In this document: piece by piece, positions 34,648-43,971 of the stretch
Layout: each line of letters starts with the position of its first letter
How positions within the stretch are numbered: position 1 is the first letter of the stretch
DNA from: Streptomyces sp. CG4
GTDB taxonomy: Bacteria; Actinomycetota; Actinomycetes; Streptomycetales; Streptomycetaceae
Assembly: GCF_041080655.1 (NCBI RefSeq)
Contig: NZ_CP163525.1
Coordinates: 558,001-622,000, forward strand
Reading direction: 5' to 3'
DNA: 64,000 bases
Translations under genes and position numbers: made by a program
The notes under the pieces: model-generated
What the model saw: the letters and a program-made list of their open reading frames with translations, nothing else
What the model was told of the DNA's origin: nothing
The model's database searches: none

Positions 34648-36294
34648 ATGGCCGTGTCAGAGGCAGCGCCCGGCCCGAAGACCCACAAACCCGGGCTTCG
34701 GCGTGAGATCGGCTTCATCGGACTCATCTGGGCGTCGGAAGGGTCGATCATCGGATCCGGCTGGCTCTTCGGCGCCCAGGGTGCCCTGGCTGCCGCGGGT
34801 CCGGCGGCGATCATCTCCTGGGCAGTCGGCGGTCTGGCCATCCTCATCCTGGCGCTGGTCCATGCCGAACTCGGCGGCATGTATCCGGTGTCGGGCGGCA
34901 CTGCACGCTTCCCGCACTACGCCTTCGGTGGCGCCGCCGGGGCGTCGTTCGGCTGGTTCTCCTGGCTGCAGGCGGCCACGGTGGCGCCCATCGAGGTGCT
35001 GGCGATGATCACATACGGCCAGCACTACTCCTGGGCGAGCGGCTGGGAGAAGGTCAAGGGCGGCGAGCACGTCCTGACCCCGCCCGGTATCGCCGTCGCC
35101 GTCGGGCTGATGGCCGTCATCACGGCCATCAACTTCCTCAGCATCCGGCTGCTGGCCCGCACCAACAGCGCCGCGACCTGGTGGAAGGTCGGCATCCCAC
35201 TGCTGACGATCTTCGTGTTCGCCATCGCCCAGTTCCATACCAGCAACTTCACGGCGGCCGACGGATTCGACCCGTACGGGGCCAAGGGCATTCTGTCCGC
35301 CGTCTCCACCAGCGGCATCATCTTCGCGCTGCTGGGCTTCGAGCAGGCGGACCAGCTCGCCGGGGAGAGCGCCAACCCCAAGCGGGACATCCCGCGTGCG
35401 GTGATCGGGTCGATCGTCCTCGGCATCCTGATCTACATCCTGCTGCAGGTCGCGTTCCTCGCCGCGCTGCCCGCCTCCCAGATCGGCAGCCACTGGGCGA
35501 ACTCCGCATTCACCGCGCTGAGCGGGCCCTTCGCCCAGGTAGCCACGCTCATCAGCCTGGGCTGGCTGGCAACGGTCCTCTATCTCGACGCCGTGATCTC
35601 CCCCGCCGGCACGGGTCTGATCTACATCACCGGCTCCTCCCGGGTCTCCTACGGCCTGAGCCGCAACGGCTATGTGCCGTCCGTGTTCGAGGCGACCAAC
35701 AAGCGCGGCGTGCCCTGGGTCGGTCTGATCACCGCCTTCGTCATCGGCTGCATCTGCTTCCTGCCGTTCCCCAGCTGGCGTTCCCTCGTCGGCCTGATCA
35801 CCAGCGCCAGTGTGCTGATGTACGCCGGCGCGCCGCTGTCCTTCGGGGTGTTCCGCAACCGGCTGCCCGACGCCCACCGCCCCTACCGGCTGCCCGGCGG
35901 CGGCTGGCTGTCGCCGCTCGCCTTCATCGTCGCCAACCTGCTGATTCTGTGGTCGGGTTGGACCACCGACTGGAAGCTGGGCGTGGCCATCCTCATCGGC
36001 TACGTCATCCTGGTCGCCAACCGGGCGTTCAAGATGAACCCCATCACCCCCCAGCTCAACCTGCGTGCCGCTCAGTGGCTGCCGGCCTATCTGGTGGGCA
36101 TGGGACTCATCGTCTACCTCAGCGACTTCGGTCCGCTCAAGCACCCCTGGTTCCCGCTGTGGTGGGACATCGGGGTCGTGGCCGTCTTCAGCCTTGTCAT
36201 CTATTACTGGGCCATGGCGGTCGCGCTGCCCACCGACCGGATCCAGCGTCTGATCGACCAGGTCGTGGTTCCGGAGGAGGCGGACCTTCACTGA
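34648..36294 (+). CDS. APC-superfamily amino acid permease
   Basis: 548 residues from ATG 34648, with GAGGGGG upstream. About twelve hydrophobic helices are visible, beginning with REIGFIGLIWASEGSIIGSGWLFG, the family signature in the first helix (GSxxGSGW). A cytoplasmic loop has LAGESANPKRDIPRAV, the conserved E-x-x-N-P-x-R-x-I-P motif of amino-acid/polyamine transporters. The substrate is probably an amino acid or related amine taken up by proton symport. No metabolic partner is adjacent. It is convergent with the epimerase gene, 32 bases away. Confidence 0.88.
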   Translation: MAVSEAAPGPKTHKPGLRREIGFIGLIWASEGSIIGSGWLFGAQGALAAAGPAAIISWAVGGLAILILALVHAELGGMYPVSGGTARFPHYAFGGAAGASFGWFSWLQAATVAPIEVLAMITYGQHYSWASGWEKVKGGEHVLTPPGIAVAVGLMAVITAINFLSIRLLARTNSAATWWKVGIPLLTIFVFAIAQFHTSNFTAADGFDPYGAKGILSAVSTSGIIFALLGFEQADQLAGESANPKRDIPRAVIGSIVLGILIYILLQVAFLAALPASQIGSHWANSAFTALSGPFAQVATLISLGWLATVLYLDAVISPAGTGLIYITGSSRVSYGLSRNGYVPSVFEATNKRGVPWVGLITAFVIGCICFLPFPSWRSLVGLITSASVLMYAGAPLSFGVFRNRLPDAHRPYRLPGGGWLSPLAFIVANLLILWSGWTTDWKLGVAILIGYVILVANRAFKMNPITPQLNLRAAQWLPAYLVGMGLIVYLSDFGPLKHPWFPLWWDIGVVAVFSLVIYYWAMAVALPTDRIQRLIDQVVVPEEADLH

Positions 36295-36326
36295 CGCCCC
36301 GTCAGGCCGCATGGCGGCACGACCTC

Positions 36327-37325
36327 TCAGACGGCGTAGCGGCCCGGTGCGAACAGGTGGAGGTTGGCGCGGATCCAGTCCGAGGTCTGGCGCAGGCCTT
36401 CGTCCAGGGAGACCTGGGGCTTCCAGGAGGCCCAGGTGCGGGCGCGGGAGTTGTCCGACAGCAGTCGGTGCACCTCGCTGCCGGCCGGGCGGAGCCGGGC
36501 CTGGTCGACGACGACCTCCGCGTCCCGTCCGGAGACGGCGATCAGCTTGCGGGCCAGGTCGCCGATGGCGATCTCCTCGCCGGTGCCGAGATTGACGACC
36601 TCGCCGAGCGCACGGTCGCACTGGGCCACGGCGAGGAAGCCCCGGGCGGTGTCGGTGACATAGGTGAAGTCGCGGGTGGGGGTCAGCGAGCCGAGGCGTA
36701 TCTCGCGGGCACCGGAGTGCAGTTGGGCGAGGATGGTGGGGATCACGGCGCGGGCGGACTGGCGGGGGCCGTAGGTGTTGAAGGGGCGGACGACCGTCAC
36801 GGGCAGCTCGAAGGCGTGGTGGTGGGAGAGCGCCATCATGTCGGCGCCGATCTTCGACGCGGAGTACGGCGACTGCGGCTGGAGCGGATGGTCCTCGCCG
36901 ATCGGGGCGGTCAGGGCGGTGCCGTAGACCTCGCTGGTGGAGGTGTGCACGAGGCGGCGCACCTGGTGGCGGCGGCAGGCCTCGGCGATGTTCTCGGTGC
37001 CGGTGACGTTGACGGCGACGTAGGCGCCCGGTGAGTCGTAGCTGTAGGGGATGCCGATGAGGGCGGCGAGGTGGAAGACGGTGTCGCAGTCGGCCACGGC
37101 GTCCATCACCCGGCCCGGATCGCGCACGTCACCCGCGATCAGCTCCACCTGGGGGTGGTCCAGGAGGTGGGCGAGGTTGCCCTTCTCGGCATAGGGCTTG
37201 TAGTGGACCAGGGCGCGGACCGTGGCGCCCTCGCGGACGAGCAGGTCCACGAGGGTCGATCCGATGAACCCCTCGGCTCCGGTGACGAGGACGGTACGGC
37301 CGTGGAAGAAGCCGGATGCGTGCAT
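36327..37325 (-). CDS. NAD-dependent sugar-nucleotide epimerase/4,6-dehydratase
   Basis: 332 residues from ATG 37325 (MHASGFFHGRTVLVTGAEGFIG). It is an extended SDR: NAD motif TGAEGFIG, YSASK as the catalytic Tyr/Lys, TSTSEVYG, and RPFNTYGPRQSARAVIPT. The N-terminus and the LVHYKPYAEKGNL stretch resemble LegB/GDP-mannose-4,6-dehydratase-like enzymes of nucleotide-activated amino sugars. It lies 56 bases downstream of the murG paralogue on the same strand, so one transcript is likely. The pair suggests making and transferring an unusual sugar to a lipid carrier. Confidence 0.75.
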   Translation of the reverse strand: MHASGFFHGRTVLVTGAEGFIGSTLVDLLVREGATVRALVHYKPYAEKGNLAHLLDHPQVELIAGDVRDPGRVMDAVADCDTVFHLAALIGIPYSYDSPGAYVAVNVTGTENIAEACRRHQVRRLVHTSTSEVYGTALTAPIGEDHPLQPQSPYSASKIGADMMALSHHHAFELPVTVVRPFNTYGPRQSARAVIPTILAQLHSGAREIRLGSLTPTRDFTYVTDTARGFLAVAQCDRALGEVVNLGTGEEIAIGDLARKLIAVSGRDAEVVVDQARLRPAGSEVHRLLSDNSRARTWASWKPQVSLDEGLRQTSDWIRANLHLFAPGRYAV

Positions 37326-37381
37326 GGTGGTGCCTTTCTCGAAGTCAGCCTTTGTGGAACGGGTTCTTCTGGAGGGGCCGG

Positions 37382-38548
37382 TCAGAGTGCGGTGGGGACG
37401 GCTGCGGGCACGTGGTGTCCGGCCAGTCGGAGCACCTTGGCGGCCAGCCGGTCCGCGGCGGTCCGGTGGTGCGCACCGACGCCCGCCCCCGCCGCGGCCC
37501 GGGACATCGCGTGCAGCCGGACCGGGTCGTCGAGCAGCGAGCCGGCCACGGCTTCGAGGGACCCGGCGGTGGTGTCCTCGTCCCGCAGCAGGACCCCCGC
37601 CCCGATCCCGGTGAGGGCGCGGGCGTTGTGCGTCTGGTGGTCGCCCGGGGCGTGCGGGTACGGCACCAGTACGGCGGGCAGCCCGATGGTGGCCAGCTCG
37701 GCGACGGTCGCCGAGCCCGCGCGGCACACCACCAGGTCGGCGGCGGCGTACGTCAGATCGATGCGGTCCAGGTAGGCCACCGCGTCGGCGACCCGGTCGG
37801 CGCCGGTGGCGGCCAGCCGGGCGCGGGCCGCGTCCAGCCCCGCCGGACCGGTCTTGATCAGGAGCCGTACGTCGGTGCGGTCCCGCCGGCGTTCGGCCAG
37901 GCCCAGGGCCGCCTCGGTGAGCCGGGCCGCGCCCAGGCTGCCGCCGTTGACGAGCAGCAGCCTGGTGTGCGGCGGGATGCCGAGCGCCCGGCGGGCGTCC
38001 GCGCGCTCGGCGTCGCGGTCGAGGGCGGCGAGCGGCCCGGACAGCGGCATGCCGACGAGTTCGGGCCGGCAGGACGCGGGCAGGTGGGCGCCGCCCGCCG
38101 CGAAGGCGAGCGCGACATGCGGGGTGAGCCGGGCCGCGAAGGCGTTGGCTCGGCCAGGCACGGCGTTGGACTCGTGGATGAGGCTGGGCAGCCCGGCGAG
38201 GCGGGCGCCGAGGATGACGGGGGCGCTCGGATAGCCGCCCATACCGACGGCGACCTGCGCACGCTGGTCACGCAGGATGGTCCGGCACTGGCCGGCGGAC
38301 TTCAGCAGGGCGGCGGGCAGGGTGAAGCGCCGGGCGCCGAGGGAGCGGTCGTAGGGGATCATGTCGACCGTGTGCAGGCGGTAGCCCGCGTCGGGGATGA
38401 GCCGGGTTTCCAGGCCGCGCTCGGTGCCGACGAACGAGATCACCGCGTCGGGCACCCGGCGGCGCAGCGCTTCGGCGAGCGCCAGCCCGGGATAGATATG
38501 GCCACCGGTGCCCCCGGCACCGATCACGACGGAGAGCGGAATGTCCAT
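37382..38548 (-). CDS. murG: MurG-family UDP-GlcNAc:undecaprenyl-PP-MurNAc transferase paralogue
   Basis: 388 residues from ATG 38548 (MDIPLSVVIGAGGTGGHIYPG). Family motifs are all present: the N-terminal GTGGHIYPGLALAEAL, the second Gly-rich loop VGMGGYPSAPVILGA, HESNAVPGRAN, and in the C-terminal domain LLVNGGSLGAARL and the UDP-binding CRAGSATVAELATIGLPAVLVPYPHAPGDHQTHNA. MurG transfers GlcNAc from UDP-GlcNAc to lipid I at the inner membrane face. This copy is not in a division/cell-wall cluster; its partners are a sugar epimerase and a two-component system. It may therefore be an accessory or stress-induced enzyme. Confidence 0.85.
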   Translation of the reverse strand: MDIPLSVVIGAGGTGGHIYPGLALAEALRRRVPDAVISFVGTERGLETRLIPDAGYRLHTVDMIPYDRSLGARRFTLPAALLKSAGQCRTILRDQRAQVAVGMGGYPSAPVILGARLAGLPSLIHESNAVPGRANAFAARLTPHVALAFAAGGAHLPASCRPELVGMPLSGPLAALDRDAERADARRALGIPPHTRLLLVNGGSLGAARLTEAALGLAERRRDRTDVRLLIKTGPAGLDAARARLAATGADRVADAVAYLDRIDLTYAAADLVVCRAGSATVAELATIGLPAVLVPYPHAPGDHQTHNARALTGIGAGVLLRDEDTTAGSLEAVAGSLLDDPVRLHAMSRAAAGAGVGAHHRTAADRLAAKVLRLAGHHVPAAVPTAL

Positions 38549-38571
38549 GCCCGGCACGGTCCCGATCTGTT

Positions 38572-38588
38572 CTAAGAGGTCGTTAAGA
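38572..38588. promoter_or_regulatory. Response-regulator-type direct repeats
   Basis: CTAAGA (38572-38577) and TTAAGA (38583-38588), 11 bases apart, lie between the divergent murG-like and response-regulator genes. Half sites spaced by one helical turn are typical for OmpR/PhoB-type regulators, so the system may control both directions. Confidence 0.45.
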
Positions 38589-38612
38589 ACGCCGTTTGGC
38601 AGGCTTGGTCTC

Positions 38613-39332
38613 ATGAACGACGCAGGTCAGGACCTATCCCCCACCGGTGCCGCACGCGTGCTGGTAGTGGACGACGATCCCGAGGTACGCGCCGCCCTGG
38701 AGGACGGGCTGGCCCTGGAGGGCTTCACCGTTCGGGGCGCGGCGGACGGACACGCGGCGCTGTCGGCCGTGGCGGACTGGGAGCCGGACGCGCTGGTGCT
38801 GGACGTGATGATGCCGGTGGTGGACGGGCTCGCGGTGTGCCGGCAGTTGCGGGCCCTCGGCGACCGCACGCCGATCCTGGTGCTGACCGCGCTCGACGCG
38901 GTCAGCGACCGGGTGGACGGACTGGACGCGGGAGCGGACGACTACCTGGTCAAGCCGTTCGCGCTGGACGAGCTGGCGGCCCGGCTGCGCGCCCTGCTGC
39001 GCCGCGCCGGCTCCGGCGAGCCGGCCCCGTCCGCGCAGCTGCGCCTCGCCGACCTGGTCGTGGATCCGCAGACCCGTACGGCGCAGCGGGGCGGGCGGCG
39101 GCTGGAGTTCACCCGCACCGAGTGGAGCCTGCTGGATCTGCTGCTGCGCCACCCCGGCCAGGTACTGGAGCGGGAGACCATCATGCGCTGGGTGTGGGGC
39201 CGGGACCTCGGCCCGGACTCCAATTCCCTCGCCGTCTACATCGGGTATCTGCGCCGGAAGCTGGAGGCCGGCGGCGGCTCGCGGCTCGTCCACACGGTGC
39301 ACGGCGTCGGCTACCGGTTGGACGAGCGGTGA
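38613..39332 (+). CDS. OmpR/PhoB-family response regulator
   Basis: 239 residues from ATG 38613. The receiver domain has the acidic pocket VVDDDPE, phosphoacceptor Asp64 in LVLDVMMP, Thr in VLTALDA, and Lys in YLVKPFA. The C-terminal winged helix has EFTRTEWSLLDLLLRHPGQVLERE and IGYLRRKLEAGGGSRLVHTVHGVGYRL. Its stop overlaps the kinase start by four bases (GTGA), so the two are co-translated. It is divergent from the murG-like operon and may regulate it. Confidence 0.93.
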   Translation: MNDAGQDLSPTGAARVLVVDDDPEVRAALEDGLALEGFTVRGAADGHAALSAVADWEPDALVLDVMMPVVDGLAVCRQLRALGDRTPILVLTALDAVSDRVDGLDAGADDYLVKPFALDELAARLRALLRRAGSGEPAPSAQLRLADLVVDPQTRTAQRGGRRLEFTRTEWSLLDLLLRHPGQVLERETIMRWVWGRDLGPDSNSLAVYIGYLRRKLEAGGGSRLVHTVHGVGYRLDER

Positions 39333-39406
39333 CCCGGCGTCGCTCGTCGACCGGACGAGCCGTGCCCTGGCGTCGGCCAGGGGCTGGACGAGCCGCGACC
39401 CGGCGT
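39321..39406 (+). repeat. Three 33-bp repeats at the regulator/kinase junction
   Basis: GACGAGCGGTGACCCGGCGT (39321), GACGAGCCGTGCCCTGGCGT (39354) and GACGAGCCGCGACCCGGCGT (39387) are spaced exactly 33 bases. The first copy contains the regulator stop and the kinase start; the others lengthen the basic N-terminus of the kinase by 11 residues each. Confidence 0.75.
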
Positions 39407-40819
39407 GGGCTGTGGATCGCCCGGCCCCGCCGGCACCGGCGTCCTCCGCTGCGCCGCCGGCTCGCGCTGACCGCGTCGGCCGCGGTGGCGGGCGTGGCGC
39501 TGGCGGTGTGCGCGGGCGCGTACGCCGTCACCGTCTACACCCTGCACCGGCAGTTCGACCTGCAGCTGACGCAGGCGGCCACGCTGGCCGTCCAGCAGCA
39601 CCAGCAGGACGGCCCGGGCGTGCAGGCCGGCGAGTGCCGGTATCTGGCCGCACCCGCCTGCGCCCAACTGGTGCCCGAGTCCGCCGCGGACGACCCGCGC
39701 CAGCCCTATCTGCTGCCCGTCACCGATGCGGTGCGCGAGGTCGCCGGCCGCCGGCGGGCGCCGTACTACAACACGGCCTCGGTGGCCGGGCATCCGGTGC
39801 GGGTGCTGACCACGCCCGCCCGCAAGGGGCTGGCCATGCAGGTGGCGCTCCGCTCGGACGGGGTACAGCGGGCCGAGCGGCAGGCGGCCGGGCTGCTGGC
39901 CGCGATCGGCGGGGCGGGTGTGCCGGTGGCGGCGCTGCTGGGCTACTGGGTGTCGCGTTCGGGACTGGCTCCGGTGACCCGGCTGACCTCGACCGCGGAA
40001 CGGATCACCGCGACGCGGGACGCCGGGCTCCGGATCGAACTGCCCGCGGAGCCACGGGGCAGCGAGGACGAGATCACCCGGCTCGCCGTCACCTTCAACA
40101 CGATGCTGGACGCCCTGGAGGAGTCGCTCGCCGCGCAACGGCGGCTGGTCGCCGACGCCTCGCACGAGCTGCGCACGCCGCTGACGGCGTTGCGTGCCAA
40201 CGCCGAGATCCTGCTGCGCGCAGACCAGCTGACGCCACGCCAGCGGGAGCGGGCGACCGGCGCCCTCGGCCGTCAGCTGCGGGAGGTGACCACGCTGGTC
40301 AACGACCTGATCGACCTGGCGCGTGAGGAAGAGCCGCAGCAGGCGCTGGAGTCGGTGCAGCCGGCTGCCCTGCTGGAGCACGCGGTGGCGGCCGCCCGCG
40401 ATCACTGGCCGCACGTGCCGTTCGTCCTCGACACCGATCCCGCGGCCGCGTCCGCGCTGGCGGCGGCTGTGCCGAGCCGGCTGACGCGGTTGTTCTCCAA
40501 CCTGCTGGACAACGCCGCGAAGTTCTCCCCGCCCGGCGGCCGGGTGGACGTGGCGGCGCGCCGGTCACCGGACGGTGCGCGTGTGGAAATCACCGTCCGC
40601 GACCACGGTCCCGGAATCGACGTGGCAGACCTGCCCCATGTGTTCGACCGCTTCTACCGGGCCCGAGCCGCCCGTGCCCTGCCCGGCTCGGGCCTCGGTC
40701 TGGCCATGGCCCGGCAGATCGCGCACACCCACCACGCCGAACTCACCGCCCACCAGGCACCGGGCGGCGGCGCCCTGTTCCGGCTGAGCCTGCCCGTGGA
40801 CACGGGCACGGGTTCCTGA
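39329..40819 (+). CDS. Sensor histidine kinase
   Basis: 496 residues from GTG 39329. A very Arg-rich cytoplasmic start, enlarged by an 11-residue repeat, leads to a first membrane helix (LALTASAAVAGVALAVCAGAYAV). An external domain of about 115 residues with two Cys follows, then a second helix (AGLLAAIGGAGVPVAALLGYWV), a HAMP linker, the H-box SHELRTPLTALRANAEIL, N-box NLLDNAAKFSPPGG, and ATP lid motifs DHGPGI and GSGLGLAMA. It autophosphorylates on His and passes phosphate to Asp64 of the partner regulator. The signal is unknown. Confidence 0.93.
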   Translation: MTRRRSSTGRAVPWRRPGAGRAATRRGLWIARPRRHRRPPLRRRLALTASAAVAGVALAVCAGAYAVTVYTLHRQFDLQLTQAATLAVQQHQQDGPGVQAGECRYLAAPACAQLVPESAADDPRQPYLLPVTDAVREVAGRRRAPYYNTASVAGHPVRVLTTPARKGLAMQVALRSDGVQRAERQAAGLLAAIGGAGVPVAALLGYWVSRSGLAPVTRLTSTAERITATRDAGLRIELPAEPRGSEDEITRLAVTFNTMLDALEESLAAQRRLVADASHELRTPLTALRANAEILLRADQLTPRQRERATGALGRQLREVTTLVNDLIDLAREEEPQQALESVQPAALLEHAVAAARDHWPHVPFVLDTDPAAASALAAAVPSRLTRLFSNLLDNAAKFSPPGGRVDVAARRSPDGARVEITVRDHGPGIDVADLPHVFDRFYRARAARALPGSGLGLAMARQIAHTHHAELTAHQAPGGGALFRLSLPVDTGTGS

Positions 40820-40980
40820 GATCCGTCCCTTCACCCCGGCGAGATCCACACCCCGTACAGCCCGGCTTTGTGTCTGAACCAAGCTCTTGACTGGGTACCG
40901 GATGTGACACTGCGTCAGGCGACCGGCTGTTTCTGCACCGCGCCTTCTTGACAGCAGGGGCCAATGGGTCCAGCTTTCGG

Positions 40981-40992
40981 GACAACGTTGTC
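40981..40992. promoter_or_regulatory. LacI-type operator palindrome before the mannosidase gene
   Basis: GACAACGTTGTC is a perfect 12-bp palindrome with the central CG typical of LacI-family operators. It lies 29-40 bases before the GH92 start at 41021, just downstream of a TTGACA hexamer at 40948-40953. This is the usual position for a sugar-responsive repressor. Confidence 0.65.
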
Positions 40993-41020
40993 TAAAGGAC
41001 ATCGAAGGGACCTGGTCACG

Positions 41021-43924
41021 ATGGTGCCGTTCCGACTTCTGTCCGTGCTGGCCACGGGCGCCCTGGCCCTGGGTGCCGCCTCCGTTCCCGTCCACGCCGA
41101 TCCCGTCTCGCTCGCGCCGGCCGCCGATCCGGCCTCCCTCGTCGATCCGTTCATCGGAACCACCCACGCCGCCGACGACTTCCCGGGGGCCGACACCCCC
41201 TTCGGGATGGTCCAGTGGAGCCCCGACACCAGCCCCCACCGGCCGGACGGCGGTGGCTACGAGTACACCGACTCGGCCATCACCGGTTTCGGACTCACCC
41301 ACATCGCGGGACCGGGCTGCCGGGCCGCCGGCGACATCCCGGTGCTCCCGACCGTCGGCGCCGTCGACTCGGGCGCCACGGACAGCTTCTCGCACGCCCA
41401 CGAGTCGGCCACGCCCGGCTCGTACACCGTCTCCCTGGACAACGGCGTCAAGACGGAGCTGACCGCCACCACCCGCAGCGGCATGGCCCGCTTCACCTTC
41501 CCCTCCACCAGCCGGGCGAACCTCCTGTTCAAGCTGACGGCCAGCGCGAACGGGGACACCGCCACCGAGTTCGACGTGGTGAACGACAGAGAGGTCAGAG
41601 GCGAGGTCACCAGCGGCAACTTCTGCGGCGAGGGCAACTCCTACACCGTCTACTACGACATGGTGTTCGACCAGCCGTTCCGCCACAGCGGTACCGCGGT
41701 GGCCGCCGCCACGCCCTCCACCCCCAGGACCCACGCCTCCCCGAACGCCCCCGAGGCACCGAACAAACCGGTGCTGCACGGCGATGCGCCCCGTACGCCC
41801 CACACCTTCGCTGCCCGGGCGAGCGGCTCCGACGGCTATGTCACCTTCGACACCACCAGCCACCGGGCCGTCCAGGCCAAGGTCGGCATCTCCTACGTCT
41901 CGGCGGCCGACGCCGTGGGCAACCGCCAGGCGGAGAACCCCGGTTGGAATCTGGCCACGGTGCGCGGCGCGGCGCACGACGCCTGGAAGTCGCTCCTCGG
42001 CCGGGTGCGGATCGCCGGCGGGTCGCCCGACCGGCAGACCGTCTTCTACACGGCGCTCTACCACGCGCTGCTGCACCCGAACGTGATCAGTGACACCAAC
42101 GGCCGCTATCCCGGTTTCGACGGCAAGACCCACACCGTCGACAAGGGCCACGGCGCCGCCTACGCCAACTACTCGGGCTGGGACGTCTACCGCTCGCAGG
42201 CCCAGCTGGAGGCCCTCGTCGCCCCCCAGGTCGCCTCGGACACCGCCCAGTCGATGGTCGACGACTACCGCCAGACCGGACTGTTCCCGAAATGGTCGGA
42301 GAACAACGGCGAGACCCATGTCATGGTGGGCGATCCGGCGGACGAGATCATCGCCGACTACTACTCCTTCGGCGCCCGGACATTCGACACCGCCGCCGCA
42401 CTCAAAGGCATGATCGCGGGCGCCACCGTCCCCAACGACAACCGCCCCGGGCTCACCTATCTGGAGCAGTTGGGCTGGCTGCCCAGCAACGGCAAGTACG
42501 GCTGCTGCAACTTCTACGGCCCGGCCTCCACCACGCTGGAGTACAACTCGGCGGACTTCGCGATCTCCGCCTTCGCCGGCGCCCTCGGCCACACCGCCGA
42601 TCAGCACCGGTTCGCGGACCGGGCGCAGGACTGGCAGAACCTCTTCGACCACGGCAGCGGATTCATCCAGCCGCGCGACACCTCGGGTACGTGGACGGCC
42701 GGGTTCTCGCCCACCTCGGGCAGGAACTTCGTCGAGGGCGACTCCTGGCAGTACACGCCGATGGTGCCGTTCAACCTGCATGGACTGTCCACCGCCCTGG
42801 GCGGCGACGCGGCCATGGCAAAGTACCTGGACACGGACCTGTCCTCGCTGACCGGCGCCGGCGGCCACACCGACCTCGGCAACGAACCCAGCCTCAACAT
42901 CCCCTGGGAGTACGACTACATCGGCCGCCCGTACGAGACGCAGAAGGTCGTCCGGCAGGTCCAGGACCAGATCTGGACCGACAGTCCCTCCGGGCTGGCC
43001 GGCAATGACGACCTGGGCGAGATGAGCTCGTGGTACGTGTGGTCCGCCCTCGGCATGTATCCCGAGACCCCCGGCACCGCCGATCTGGCGCTGGGCAGCC
43101 CGTTCTTCCCGCAGGCGGTGCTCACGCTGCCGTCCGGCCACACCCTCACGGTCAACGGCACGGGCGCGGCGGACGACGCCCCGTACGTCCAGGCGGCCAC
43201 CTGGAACGGTGCCGCATGGAACGCGGCGCACGCTCCCGGGGGCGCCCTCACCGGCGGCGGCACCCTGACCTACACCCTCGGCACGGCTCCGAACACGTCC
43301 TGGGCGTCGGCCCCCTCCGCCGCCCCGCCCTCCTACCCGGGCGCGCCCGCCTACAGCGACGTCGGCACATCAGCCGACACCGCCGCGGCCTCGGCCAACT
43401 TCGACGGCGCGGGCTTCAGCTACTCCGCGCACGCCCTGGCCACCGCGGGTGTCACCCCCGGCGCCAAGGTCACCGTCGGCGGAGTGACGTTCACCTGGCC
43501 GAACGTGGCGCCCGGGGCGCGAGACAACTACGAGGCGAACGGGCAGTCGGTACCGGCCTCCGGCTCCGGCAGCATCGCCTTCCTGGGGGCCGCCAACAAC
43601 GGCCCGGTCTCCGGCACCGCGACCGTCACCTATACGGACGGCACGACCCAGTCGGTCCCGCTCGGTCTGTCCGACTGGACGCTGAGCGCGGGTGCCGCCT
43701 CGCCCCGCGCCGACAACACCGTCGCGGTGACGATGCCGTACCGCAATCACGCGGGCAACGCGTCCGACAGCACGAAGACATATGTGTTCGCCACGACGCC
43801 CGTGGCACTGAGTCCGGGCAAGACGGTCAGCGGCGTGCGCCTGCCGTCCGACGTCGCGTCCGGGGGCCTGCATGTCTTCGCGATCGGTTTCGGCGGCGCG
43901 TCCTCGGCGCCGGGCCGGAGCTGA
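41021..43924 (+). CDS. Secreted GH92-family alpha-mannosidase
   Basis: 967 residues from ATG 41021 (GAAGGGA upstream). A signal peptide (LLSVLATGALALGAASVPVHA) precedes the GH92 region. Characteristic stretches are VDPFIGTTHAADDFPGADTPFG, GFGLTHIAGPGC, YSGWDVYRSQ, IPWEYDYIGRPYETQ, and the family line GNDDLGEMSSWYVWSALGMYP with the catalytic Glu. C-terminal beta domains run from about residue 780. GH92 enzymes are calcium-dependent exo-alpha-mannosidases acting on glycans outside the cell. The LacI-type palindrome upstream suggests sugar control. Confidence 0.9.
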   Translation: MVPFRLLSVLATGALALGAASVPVHADPVSLAPAADPASLVDPFIGTTHAADDFPGADTPFGMVQWSPDTSPHRPDGGGYEYTDSAITGFGLTHIAGPGCRAAGDIPVLPTVGAVDSGATDSFSHAHESATPGSYTVSLDNGVKTELTATTRSGMARFTFPSTSRANLLFKLTASANGDTATEFDVVNDREVRGEVTSGNFCGEGNSYTVYYDMVFDQPFRHSGTAVAAATPSTPRTHASPNAPEAPNKPVLHGDAPRTPHTFAARASGSDGYVTFDTTSHRAVQAKVGISYVSAADAVGNRQAENPGWNLATVRGAAHDAWKSLLGRVRIAGGSPDRQTVFYTALYHALLHPNVISDTNGRYPGFDGKTHTVDKGHGAAYANYSGWDVYRSQAQLEALVAPQVASDTAQSMVDDYRQTGLFPKWSENNGETHVMVGDPADEIIADYYSFGARTFDTAAALKGMIAGATVPNDNRPGLTYLEQLGWLPSNGKYGCCNFYGPASTTLEYNSADFAISAFAGALGHTADQHRFADRAQDWQNLFDHGSGFIQPRDTSGTWTAGFSPTSGRNFVEGDSWQYTPMVPFNLHGLSTALGGDAAMAKYLDTDLSSLTGAGGHTDLGNEPSLNIPWEYDYIGRPYETQKVVRQVQDQIWTDSPSGLAGNDDLGEMSSWYVWSALGMYPETPGTADLALGSPFFPQAVLTLPSGHTLTVNGTGAADDAPYVQAATWNGAAWNAAHAPGGALTGGGTLTYTLGTAPNTSWASAPSAAPPSYPGAPAYSDVGTSADTAAASANFDGAGFSYSAHALATAGVTPGAKVTVGGVTFTWPNVAPGARDNYEANGQSVPASGSGSIAFLGAANNGPVSGTATVTYTDGTTQSVPLGLSDWTLSAGAASPRADNTVAVTMPYRNHAGNASDSTKTYVFATTPVALSPGKTVSGVRLPSDVASGGLHVFAIGFGGASSAPGRS

Positions 43925-43971
43925 CCGGCGGAACATGCCGTTGAGTGGAGCAATGACCGGGGTACGGCGGC

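Noticed and set aside
34657..36621. 654-codon minus-strand frame
   Set aside because: It is antisense to the APC permease gene, whose membrane helices and motifs are unmistakable.
40565..43231. 888-codon minus-strand frame
   Set aside because: It is antisense to the GH92 gene and the kinase end, with low-complexity Gly/Val/Arg composition.
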